64,000 nucleotides of DNA from Sodiomyces alkalinus F11 (lineage: Eukaryota > Ascomycota > Sordariomycetes > Glomerellales > Plectosphaerellaceae): assembly GCF_003711515.1 (NCBI RefSeq), contig NW_021167081.1:558001-622000 (forward strand), read 5' to 3'. Each line of letters starts with the position of its first letter. Positions within the stretch are counted from its first letter, which is position 1. A program made the position numbers and the translations under genes. The notes under the pieces were generated by a model. It saw nothing but the letters and a program-made list of their open reading frames with translations. It was not told the origin of the DNA and made no database searches. Positions 23,166-32,608 of the stretch are shown here, one piece after another.

Positions 23166-25429
23166 ACCACTATAAGGTTTAAACCGTTTCCCACGCCTTT
23201 AATATCCCCTAAAGATCCCACGCGCGCGTTCCTTATAGCGTTAGCGGTAGTCAGGGGCGCTAAGATAGAAGAATATAATAACCACTAACGGATAGCTATA
23301 GGTGCCCTTAAGGGGTGCCTGTCGGCTATACTCCTATCGGCTATACGCCTATTACCCGCGTGCCTATCTATCGCGAGAACTATCGTAAGTCTATATATAA
23401 CCGAGAAAGTCTAGAACGATAACGCCTAAAAGGCATTCTTTAACGCTAGTAGGACTTATAACCCTATACGCACGAGGAAGTAAACTAATAACGATAACGA
23501 CGTCGGTGCTATAGATTCCCTTTATACCTCCTAACCGCTATCGCTATTATACGTAACCCGCGAGGATCTCCCGCCTCTACTAAACCACCACCGCGATATA
23601 CGCCTTTATCCGTTACGGGAGCAGTGGTTATAGGCTAAAGGGGAATACCTTAAAGGGCACTGATAGATAGGCTACTAGTAGGAGGTAGGTGGTAATTAGG
23701 CTAATAAGTAATAAGTCCTCGCTTATAGATAGGTATACACCTATAAATTTAATAAGGAGGGCACCCTTCTTAAGTATAAGGCACGCCTTATAGTCCGAGG
23801 GGATTAATAAAAACGGTTAGAGACTAAAGATAACTACGCTGTAACGCTAGCCTCGCGGTCCTTCCGTATACTAATAGCGATCGCCGCTCAATTTAACCTG
23901 GAGATAAGGCAGTTCGATACCGTTAACGCGTTCGTTAACGCTAGCCTTAAAGAAGAGGTATTTATAAAGATACCGTAAGGCTACGAAGTACTAGGTAAGG
24001 TCCTACTACTACGGAAAGCCCTCTTCGGTTTAAGGGTATCGCTACTATTATAGTAAGAGGAATTTAGCGGCACGCTATGGAGGATAGGCTTTATAGCTAT
24101 CCCTCATAACCCCTATATTATAATCCGCGACGGTTTAATGCTATTCTTCTATATTAACGATATCGGACTTATATACTATAAAGACCGTAAGACGGACGCC
24201 GACGACCTTAAGGCTACCCTTAAGCGAAGCTATAGGTTATTAGGAGGCGAAGAAATCCGTTAGTTCCTGGGAATTAAGGTCCTAAGGGATAGAGCCACCC
24301 GTAGGTTATAGCTATTATAGTCCTCCTACGTGGAGAAGATCGCGGTTAAATACTACGTAGATATACTCTGCCGAAAACCACTAAAGGTCCTATTATCTAC
24401 GGAGCCGGTAATACCCCGAGACGGCACCCGCGCGTCGATTCCCGAGGTCTATTAGTATCAGGGAATAATTGGTTCTATCCTATACGCCGCTATCGTGATA
24501 AGACCCGATATCGTGTTCGCCTGCTCGAAGCTTTCCTAATATAACATTAACCCCTCCTCTAACCACCTTAAGAGGGCTTAATAAGTGCTGCTATTCCTAT
24601 ACTATATAAGACACTACTACCTAGAATTCGGCGGGGATAGGCTTTTCCTAATAATAAGCGACGCGTCCTTTAGGGATAATCCAGACCGTAAGAGTTCGTA
24701 AGGATATACGATAAAGCTCTTCGGCGGCACCGTTAACTAGAAAGCGGGTAAATAACCGACGGTCACGACGTCGTTAATAGAATCGGAACTACTCGCTCTT
24801 ATAGAGGCCGCTAAAGAGACGTTATTCGTTAGCCGGATATTAAGGGATTTAGAGCTTCGGCTAGACTAATAATAGCTGTAGCTATACTACGATAATTAAT
24901 AGACTATTAACCTTATTAATAAGAAGGCATAATGCCTACGGATAAGGCTACGGCACGTCGATATATATAACTAGTAGGCGCGCTAGTTAGTATAATAAGG
25001 TCTTTTTAAGATTACGTACGTTAATACGAAGGAGATAATCGCGGACGGATTAACGAAGGTATTACCGGAGGCGGGGATTAAAAGACTATAGTAATAGCTT
25101 AATTTAACTAATTAAAAGGATTATATCGAGTAGTCTAAATAACTACACGAAGAGATTAAACGCGCTAAAGCGGCTATAATAAAGGCCCCCGAGGGCGTAG
25201 TAGATCCGATAGATATAGATCTAATTAATTAGATCCGGCTAATTAGGATCGATGAACTAATTAAGATAGAATTAAATTAAACGGTTAAATAGGGCGGATT
25301 TAGATCCCTTTTACTAGGGCGTTTTCCCTTAACTATTGATTTTACGATAGAAAAGTTAAAAGCGTTTAGTTTAAACCGAAGCCTCTAATTAGTTAGTTAA
25401 CCTAGGAAGACCCACCTTAACTAAGGGGG

Positions 25430-25714
25430 TGTATCGTATAGGCAGGACCACGATATAGTCTATAGGGGATCCAGGGGGGATCCACTCCATAAGTAAGGGC
25501 TCCGGATATCGGGGACTTTAGGTATTAGGATATAATAAGGGTGGATACCGGAAAAGACCGGATAGAATCTAAATAATATAGTACCTATAACAGAGTCTTC
25601 ACCACCTAAATTAAGGGTATAAGAGACTCTCCCAGATATAACTTGATATAATACACACACACGAGATTTCTGCTCTACTAAGTTGATTATTGAAGTGCCT
25701 TTTGACGTGCGATA
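25430..25714 (+). repeat. 3' LTR of plus-strand copia
   Basis: Partner of 19302-19586. It starts TGTATCG after a purine tract and keeps several CpA and TpG sites lost in the 5' copy, such as ACACACACACGAG near 25655-25668. An apparent open frame at 25460-25660 is only LTR sequence and not a gene. Confidence 0.88.
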
Positions 25715-25719
25715 GGGTT

Positions 25720-26300
25720 AGCACCCCGTTAATAACCTAGGTGTGTTTTTCGCGTAGCTAATTAATAGATATAAGTATAATATACTCGGGTCAGTCGTTT
25801 GGCTACTCCGGCCTATTAGGGTTAAGTAAGGCCTAGACCTCTATACCCTGCGTATATAACTTAATATAGAAGATCTAATTAGCCTATTACCTAGTAGACT
25901 CTAGCCGCGGTATACCGAGCGCTTCGGCGGTGACTTTAAGCTTCGTGGATATAGTTTATAGCAGGGGTTTAGCGAATAAGGGCTTTTCTAAGCGAGAGAG
26001 TAGGGTAGATACTCCTTAATTAGCTATAGAAGTATACGTAACGGGTAGAAATAATATATAGGTGATAGATTAGCTAAAAGTTACTAGTAATAAATACTAT
26101 TACCTGGGCTTATAACTATTAGATTAACGGGCGTATAATCCGGCCGGAGCAAAGATTTAATAGATATATTATTGTATTCGTTATATAAAGGAAAGAAGAA
26201 CAGGAAGGTATGGGTATTCTAACTATATCTACACCTTTTCCACGCGAGGAATATAGGGCTAATCCAGCTAATAGAAACACAGAAAACAGGCTCACATGTT
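25720..26300. other. 5' end of interrupted copia and RIP boundary
   Basis: This holds the first codons of the minus-strand copia gag and its leader, the primer site, and probably its 5' LTR. From about 26200 upward CpA and TpG return to normal, so this is the edge of the RIP block. Confidence 0.45.
26106..26116 (-). other. Primer-binding site of minus-strand copia
   Basis: The minus strand reads GTTATAAGCCC, the same 11 bases found beside the 5' LTR of the nested plus-strand copia. It implies that the 5' LTR of the interrupted element lies at about 26117-26300. Confidence 0.5.
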
Positions 26301-26710
26301 TTTAGTGCGATAGGATACGTGGTCCTAGCAAAGCGGCGGCTATATTATTCCGACCCGAGGGTACCGGGTTCTTTTACACAATTAGTCATCTACTCCTTAA
26401 ATAAAGGTCTGTGGGCCGTGCAAGGGGGCCCACTCCCCAAAGACCCACTCACATACCTTAGGCCTTTATTATATTCTGCCCAGTAGGCAACAATCTACGT
26501 AGCCCCACTCCCTCTTCCCCGCTCCCACACATGTAGGTACGAAGTACAACGTAGGTACAACGTACAGAGATCAATCTTCGGTGCTCGCATCCGACTTCAC
26601 TCCATCTTCCATCTGTGCGCTTCGGCAAAGGCACCTCTTTCATGTGAAATATATTTATTTCATCCCTATGATTTCGCAAATCTGACATCTCTAACATGGG
26701 GAAAGACAAT
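26301..26710. other. Intergenic, no gene seen
   Basis: Normal base composition. It contains GTACGAAGTACAACGTAGG-like sequence at 26537-26566, an intergenic motif seen elsewhere in the window. It includes the likely 3' flank of the minus-strand gene at 26711-27473. Confidence 0.4.
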
Positions 26711-27473
26711 CTAAGGGTGATTAGATTCATCTGGTCGATCATCCTTCTTCGTGTAGCCCTCTGCCCGTCTCGCTTCTCGTCGAGAACGAGCGATGTGCGC
26801 CATGGCGGCATCGACTGCAGCAGTGTCAGACTCGGATCTCGGAAAGTCGGCGATGGCGTCTCCAGACTGCCTTTCTCTTACCCGTTGCCTGGACCCTGGC
26901 CCGTCTCGCCAGGTAGCAGGCTTCGTTGGCAGGGTCCTCGTCGTCGTCGTCGTCGTCGTCGTCGGTCTCGAGGCCCTCGCAGGCGCAGAATTCCAGGTAT
27001 GTCGGCAGCGGAGCGAGTTCGGGCGTCTGTAGCCTCGGGATCCGCGGCGCGGCGGGGGCGGCGGGGGGTGGTGGTGGGACGTGGAGTGGGAACGTCGACC
27101 GGGGTCTCTCGTCCCGTCGTTCCGATCGTGGTTCTCTGTAGACGAGGGGGGTGTCCTGGCTGTATACCCAGGACCCTACACCACGCAGGTCCTGCTCGAG
27201 AGACGATGACGGACTGGGCGGTGGTGATGTCCGGCGTGATGGCTTGCCGCGACGCCGCCGCCGGCCGGGAGGAGAGTCGGGTTGTTGCGCAACGACTTGT
27301 GTGGCGGCTTTGAGGCGGACTACGTTGGATACCGTTCTTTCGCGGGATGGCATCACTTCGGGGGTTTCTATGCCACGGCACGACTTGACAGGGATAATAT
27401 CTTGAGTCCGGAGGGTCACTCGAGAAGGAAGAAGATTTGTCCGTCGGCTCGCCATGATGGGCGAGGGGCGCAT
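26711..27473 (-). CDS. Fungal protein of unknown function, acidic stretch
   Basis: Proposed exons on the minus strand are 27473-26882 and 26814-26711, joined by a 67-nt intron (26815-26881) with donor GTAAGA, branch CTGAC and acceptor CAG, giving 231 aa. Splicing replaces a short odd tail by DAAMAHIARSRREARRAEG, which continues a helix. The N-terminal half is basic and Pro/Ser/Arg-rich. IPRLQTPELAPLPTYLEFCAC lies around residue 145, then a run of eight Asp (coded by a GAC repeat near 26936-26962), then CYLARRARVQAT. The PRLxTPEL...FC pattern resembles small uncharacterised Pezizomycotina proteins; no function can be stated. The start could also be six codons downstream. It is divergent from the zinc-finger gene at 29031. 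Confidence 0.55.
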
Positions 27474-29030
27474 CCGGTGGAAGGGGCCGGCAGGTCCAGG
27501 GACAAAGGGTGTAAATGGTTGATACCCAAGTCTGATGCGATATGGTATGTATATATATGACCGCCTTGATAGTCCTCGTTCTTACATGGAGAGATTCTTG
27601 GGACGATCTGTGGACTGCGCCTGATGGATCCGGGACAAGAAGGCATGCAGAAGAGAGAGATGCAGAGGACGAGGGCAGCAGCGCATAGCGGGCTTTATGT
27701 GGTCAATCTCCCTCCCCCCTCCCCCCACCCCCCGGCGCTGGTCCGGCTCCTAACGCAAGGCGGATGGCTAATCATGGCCAACCAGACGTACATACCNNNN
27801 NNNNNNACTCACTCTTTGCCGTCCCCCGACTCCACGTCATGCGCGGACCCCGGTCTGGTCCTGCTTATAGCTGTTATCGACCTTGTTCTTGATTTTGCCT
27901 ACCTGGTGCTTATTGCCTACTGCCCTATGGCCTCGAAAGAATCTCGACCACCCCCTTTTCACTTTTTCGACCGGTTTCAGTCCCCGATCTGGCCGGGACA
28001 TCGCCTTCAAGGAGATCAACCCCGTTGCTGTGTTGAGGGGTGCGGAAAGATAGCCGACTCCCTTGTCATGGCGTGACTGGTGTCGATATACGGTTACCCA
28101 AGAACCAAGTATTATATATCCCCGCCCTCGCGTAGACACGTTGTTTATTCTCCTGTTCTTATCCAGGCCATTGCCTGTGGACATACAACGGATGATGTGG
28201 CGACTGTTCTGAGGTTTCGTGGCAGTGTTGACCTCTGATTTGCCGTCCTGATGGCCTCCGGGCTAATCCGTGCATGGAGCCTTGCTGTTGGGCTGAGTAC
28301 TCTACTCGCATGCCCTGTCCCTATCCCTCTGCATTGCCTGAGTAATATACGAATAGTTCTCCCCGACTGTCCCTCTCGTCTCGACGATGTCCGTATCGTA
28401 GCATGACAAGGCGTGAGATGCAGTATTTCAACGCTGGTCCAGCGCACAAGCAGCACTTGAACTACATATAATTACGATGTATATGTCTGTAGCGGTTGTT
28501 GAAGGACTCGGTGAAATTGAATACAATATACATTGAATACGGAGGTTGATGCGCAGGCATATCTGTACGTTGTAATTACACTTACACCCAGAATATCTTC
28601 ATCGGCGCCCTCCGCAAAGAAAACAAAACAATTGGTCCTCCGTGTCCGTACCCGTACCGCGCCCCACTTTCCGGGGGTTCGTTCCGCCCAAAGTCCCAGA
28701 GGTACGTCAGTACCCACAGCAAGTACCAAGTACCAAGTACCTTAGGCAAATTAGGTAAGGTAGGTAGTCTGATGAGCTCACCGTTAGCTTTCTTGTCACG
28801 TGACTATCCAGGCGTTAGGTACGTTACATGCGTACCGTTGCAGCTTTTCGCGTTGCTCTGAACCGTCAAACAGCCACAGCCAACTCAACTTCGACCTTCG
28901 ACACCATCGCATTGACTTTTATTTGGAAACCCCGCCCGCGCTGTTCCGGTTTCCCGTCGCGTCCAGCTCATCAACGGAATCGTAACACAATCTCACATCT
29001 CAGTTGCGATAACATCAACACGCAGCAAAG
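27474..29030. other. Divergent intergenic region with assembly gap
   Basis: This is the shared upstream region of the minus-strand gene ending at 26711 and the plus-strand gene at 29031. Ten N bases occupy 27797-27806. Open frames here (for example 27624-28076, which crosses the gap, and 28456-28145) have no family signature. AAGTACCAAGTACCTTAGG-type repeats lie near 28725-28770. Confidence 0.5.
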
Positions 29031-30306
29031 ATGGGCAAGAAGAAGCGCTCGTATCCCGACATCGAGGAGGTCCTCTCGCGCCCTTGGTGCTACTACTGTT
29101 TGTCTTTCCCGAGCTAGGTGACCTTCCTAGGTGACCTGCCTAGGTGACCTTCCCAGGCGGGGGTTTGCCACTATACTGTAGAGGGCAGAAGCTAATGGAG
29201 GCCAACCAGGTGAGCGAGACTTTGAGGACCTCAAGCTCCTCATCTCCCACCAGAAAGCGAAGCACTTCAAATGCGATCGGTGCGGCCGCCGTCTCAACAC
29301 AGCCGGAGGTATGTTTTGCGTTTATGAATTGTCTTCTCTTCTCATCTCGAATTGGGAAAGTTGACCCGTTGCCTGTCCCCAGGTCTCTCCGTGCACATGA
29401 ACCAGGTCCACAAGGAGGCGCTCAACCAAGTGGAAAACGCGTTGCCGAACCGACAAGGCCTCGACGTCGAAATCTTCGGAATGGAGGGCATCCCGCAGGA
29501 GACGCTGGAACAGCACCGCACCCGCATCGTGCAGAACTTCTACCAGGCGCAGGAGGACAGGCGGATCGCCACGGGCAACCCGCAGCCGGGCCAGGCGAAG
29601 CCGCCGAGGAAGAAGGTCAAGATGGAGACGCCGGAGGAGCTGAAGAAGAGGCTGGCCGAGCATAAGGCGAAAGTCGCGGCTGCGAAAGCGGCTGGTGTGA
29701 GCGGGAGCCCTGTGGCGGGCGCTGCTCCTTTGAGCGTCAGTCCCGGTGCAATTGTACGTTTCCCTCGAATATGTATTGAGTGTACCCCTTTTGCGTGGTT
29801 GCTGACTTTTTTTCCCTCTTTTCTTCCCCTCTGTCTAGAACAATTCACCCTACCCTCCCCCCCAAGTTCCCTACGGTACCGCACCAACCGACCAGCAATT
29901 CCCCGCCGCCGCCGCCGCCGCCGCCGGTGTGGCCGTCCCTCCTGGCGCGCAACCGTACACGCAACAACCCTACCCGGCTGGCGGCTACCCCGGATACCCC
30001 GCGACGGCGGCGGCATCGCTCCCCACGAGGACCCCGGGCAGCGTCGAGCCGGCTTCGGGCCTACCACAACGTCCTTCTTACGGGAACGGCGCAGCGGGCG
30101 GGGCTGTGGGCGACGAGATTGATCAGCTTATTCGGATGGCGGAGTCGGGGGTCAGGCCGGCGAGGAAACCGGAGGAGGGCGAGGGAGCGGCGACGGAGAA
30201 GAAGTCGAAGAAGGGTGGTAGGATGGTGTACTCGGATGATAATGTTAGTCCCGAGGAGAGGATTGCGCAGCTATCCCGGTATGCGTGGGTGCCGCCTGTG
30301 TCGTAG
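29031..30306 (+). CDS. BuGZ/ZNF207-like C2H2 zinc-finger protein
   Basis: Exons 29031-29097, 29210-29308, 29383-29753 and 29839-30306 give 334 aa. Two tandem C2H2 fingers open the protein: C20/C23/H36/H41 and C44/C47/H60/H65 ([24 protein letters not shown]). They are followed by the block [11 protein letters not shown], found in human ZNF207/BuGZ. A Lys-rich segment ([18 protein letters not shown]), a low-complexity Ala/Pro/Gly/Tyr-rich part and a conserved-looking end ([17 protein letters not shown]) follow. In animals BuGZ binds microtubules and Bub3 and supports spindle assembly and kinetochore loading. The fungal role is inferred from homology only. The first intron holds a triplicated 13-mer. 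Start choice: MGKKK with an A three bases before the ATG. Confidence 0.9.
29114..29152 (+). repeat. Three copies of a 13-mer in intron 1
   Basis: CTAGGTGACCTKC repeats at 29114, 29127 and 29140 inside the first intron of the zinc-finger gene. Copies two and three differ from copy one by at most one base. Confidence 0.85.
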
Positions 30307-32608
30307 TTCTTCTTTTTCTTGCACTTTTTTCGGCTTTTCTCATCTTAGTTGAGAGACGGTTGGGTGTTTATCAGGGGGTTACATGGGCGCAGTAAGCGGT
30401 TGTAGTTGTCGTAGGGAGGGCAATGTAAGACTACGGTATGACTACTGTGAAAAGCTGACCTGGGAATGAAAACGAAGGGCTCCTCGTGACGTGCAAATGT
30501 CCGGTGTTGCTCTTCACTTACAACATTGAACGCATGCAACCCCCATGGCATGACATTGGCAGGTCACTTGAATAAAACTAGGTTCACTTCAGGACGACTA
30601 GAAGGAAAGAAGTAGGTATTGCTGGTCGAAACCACTGATGCAGAAGAGACTGAGGGTGTAACAAGACAGCCACGACGACAACTTCGAACCAGTTCTGACC
30701 AGTGCCGTCAGTTTCACTGTCTATTACTCTGTTGGAAGACGAATCACATGAAAGCCGAGGGCAAGTAAGTAAGGACGGAGTGCGGTTCGACCAAGCCAGA
30801 CAATGGACGTCTAAATGAATGTGTTTTCGTAGCACAGTAATACAGACCCAGGTCAGGCCTTCAAGGGTAAATCGGAAAGGAAAAAAAAAAAGAAAAAAAG
30901 GAGTCATTCTCGGGGACGGAGCATCTCTCTCCAGCCTCTCCCTTTACGTCAAATCAGGGCAAGTCTGCCCCGGCTGCGGCTAAATAGGAGGGCGGACGGA
31001 CTCTCCACCTGCAATCATACATCACCATCATACCCCGGCACCCTTCATCTTCCCCCGCAACTCGATCCACAGCTGACACCCGGGAGGCGTTTCTGGGCTT
31101 TCTCAGGGAAGGTGCTTGTATCGTCCTTTGAGCCGAATAATTCAAGGCGGGAGACAGGGAATCAATGGGTTCAATGTTCAAGTGCTGGCTTTCTATCCTG
31201 GAGCCCCCGACTCCTGACAGCTCTTAACATACCTACCTATATCCCCTATATCTATATTCCACTTACAACGTAGACGCTGCGCATTACAACGTACAGCTAC
31301 AGACTACCATGCTCTGCAGACTAATACAGCTAATATGACCTGTCCACGCGTGCCTGCAGTAGTCTCCCCTTCCCTTCAAGCCACTCCCACGGCCCATTCT
31401 CCTTCTCCGTCCCTTCTCCGTGGCATGACATGACATCTCGACAAAGAGACAGAAAGTCAGAGACCACCCACTGCTCAAACGGAACATCGCCCGACCTAGC
31501 CGGCCAGTACGCCACCATCGGCACCTCAACCAACTCCCGCCCCACGTCTCGGCACCCGTTAGCTGCCAAGGGCCTAATGTCCCCTCCGTCCACGGCTCTG
31601 ACCTGTTGATTTACAGCGTACATACCCCGTACAGTTACCTACTCCGCTGGGGGAAGCCACAGAATCCCCCAAGACTCTCCTCCTCGAACGCAGATTGGTG
31701 GAATAACAAGGTCGTACGTAAAGGGGCCGGGCCTTTCACAACCGGCCGAATTACCCTTACCGGTGCGTCTATACCTAACCTATCATGGGTATTGCCCACC
31801 GGTGACGGTGACGGCGGTGATGGTGATGACGATGGTTGACGGACGGCCGGCCCAGTCTGCTTCCTATTTGCACGTTCTGCTCTTCTGCTTCCTCCAACTG
31901 TACTGTTCAGCCTTTTCTCTTTCCCCCCTGGCTGCCTGGCATCATGCATGGTTTCCTAGACCATTATTGGCTGCTTTGAACCGAACCTGTATGCACGTGG
32001 GGACCTGGATGTCGACAGCTTAGTCTGCTCAGCTCCGCCGAATTGGGTCGACAAGTACGAATAATGGACAGGAGAGAAGTGGGAGACCTGGTTACTTGGC
32101 GGCCATTGCATGCTTGGTGCGCCATACAACCCTCGTTCTGGTCGTCGTTTATCCATACTCCGTAGCTCGTAGGTTGTGCCCATTCTTCCTGCGGCCCGGG
32201 CTGCTGCTGCGGCTGCTGCTGCTGGCCTCCTCCTCGTGCAAAGCTCAGAAAGAGCTCCTCTCCCTCTCCGGCTCAACCATGCATCCATGCATCATGGCCC
32301 ATCCGCCCCCCCGGAATTCGGTCCAGGGCCCAGCCTTGGTCATGTGTGAGAGCAGAGGAGAGGTCAAGATGTAGCCGAATAAGGAGTTGAGCCCATTCTC
32401 ATGTTTCCGCCCCCCTCCACCTCAACCCCCCTTGCTCCCAGCTCTCCGGATTCTTATATATTCCACTCATGCCCCTTCCCCTTCTTAGCTCATGGTTGGT
32501 TTTCTCCCCCTGTCCGAGGTCCTCCGAGTCAGCTCATCTCCTCCTCCTCCTCTGAGGCACCTTTTTAGTATATTTTCCTAGCCATTGGACCCTCCTCTCC
32601 TTCCCACC
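30307..32608. other. Intergenic, no gene seen
   Basis: About 2.3 kb with only short, family-less open frames. AATAAA at 30571-30576 could serve the zinc-finger gene. A long pyrimidine-rich stretch before 32609 (from about 32400) looks like the promoter and leader of the GH115 gene. Confidence 0.5.
32455..32460 (+). promoter_or_regulatory. Possible TATA box of GH115 gene
   Basis: TATATA lies 149 bp before the ATG at 32609, in a C/T-rich leader typical of highly expressed fungal genes. Position and context only. Confidence 0.3.

Larger units (their letters stand above)
19950..25130 (+). pseudogene. Copia gag-pol remnant (plus strand)
   Basis: Gag-like helical sequence runs to about 20.75 kb, with a degenerate zinc-knuckle-like CEIYENTY near 20.9 kb. 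The protease reads LDLGSLIYIFNN (LDSGS-type) at about 21.3 kb. The end of the integrase reads SLEPKV*IGYYIGY then TTRDVVFNEDKLFNG near 22.6 kb. RT reads RSFRILIAIAAQFNLEIRQF and VNAFVNASL near 23.9 kb, KALFGL near 24.02 kb, and FFYINDIG (YVDDI) near 24.15 kb. RNase H reads DASFRDNPDRKSS and SLIESELLALIEAAKE. Stops at Gln/Trp sites show inactivation. Confidence 0.85.
19302..25714 (+). mobile_element. Plus-strand Ty1/copia element nested in another copia
   Basis: A 6.4-kb LTR retrotransposon with 285-bp LTRs at 19302-19586 and 25430-25714. The internal order is gag (about 19.95-20.75 kb), protease (about 21.3 kb), integrase (about 22.0-22.65 kb), RT (about 23.76-24.3 kb) and RNase H (about 24.66-24.85 kb), which is Ty1/copia. 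A purine tract AAGGGGG precedes the 3' LTR. GGGTT at 19299-19303 and 25715-25719 is a likely five-base target duplication. It overlaps the nominal 5' LTR start by two bases, so that border is uncertain by a few bases. Confidence 0.88.
1..26200. repeat. RIP-mutated, nested transposon block
   Basis: Both strands are depleted of CpA and TpG and enriched in TpA, while CpG, CpC and CpT remain common. Recognisable transposon frames are full of TAG and TAA stops where Gln (CAA/CAG) or Trp (TGG) is expected. This is the known fingerprint of repeat-induced point mutation, a premeiotic fungal defence against duplicated DNA. The block ends sharply: CpA-rich sequence resumes at about 26200-26290. No intact gene was found inside; the short open frames here are remnants or chance. 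Confidence 0.93.
14280..26300 (-). mobile_element. Minus-strand Ty1/copia element, split by a second copia
   Basis: Coding remnants on the minus strand run gag (about 19.3-18.5 kb), protease (about 18.2 kb), integrase (about 17.5 kb), RT (about 15.3 kb) and an RNase H/C-terminal end (about 14.3 kb). Integrase before RT is the Ty1/copia order. The gag start continues at 25720 and beyond, on the far side of the plus-strand copia element, which therefore inserted into it. A primer-binding-site-like sequence lies at 26106-26116, so the 5' LTR should start just above it and extend to about 26.3 kb. A matching 3' LTR near 13.7-14.3 kb was not found, so the left limit is approximate. Confidence 0.75.

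Noticed and set aside
27624..28076. 150-codon open frame near the assembly gap
   Set aside because: It crosses the N run and has no recognisable family; the neighbouring frames are equally featureless.
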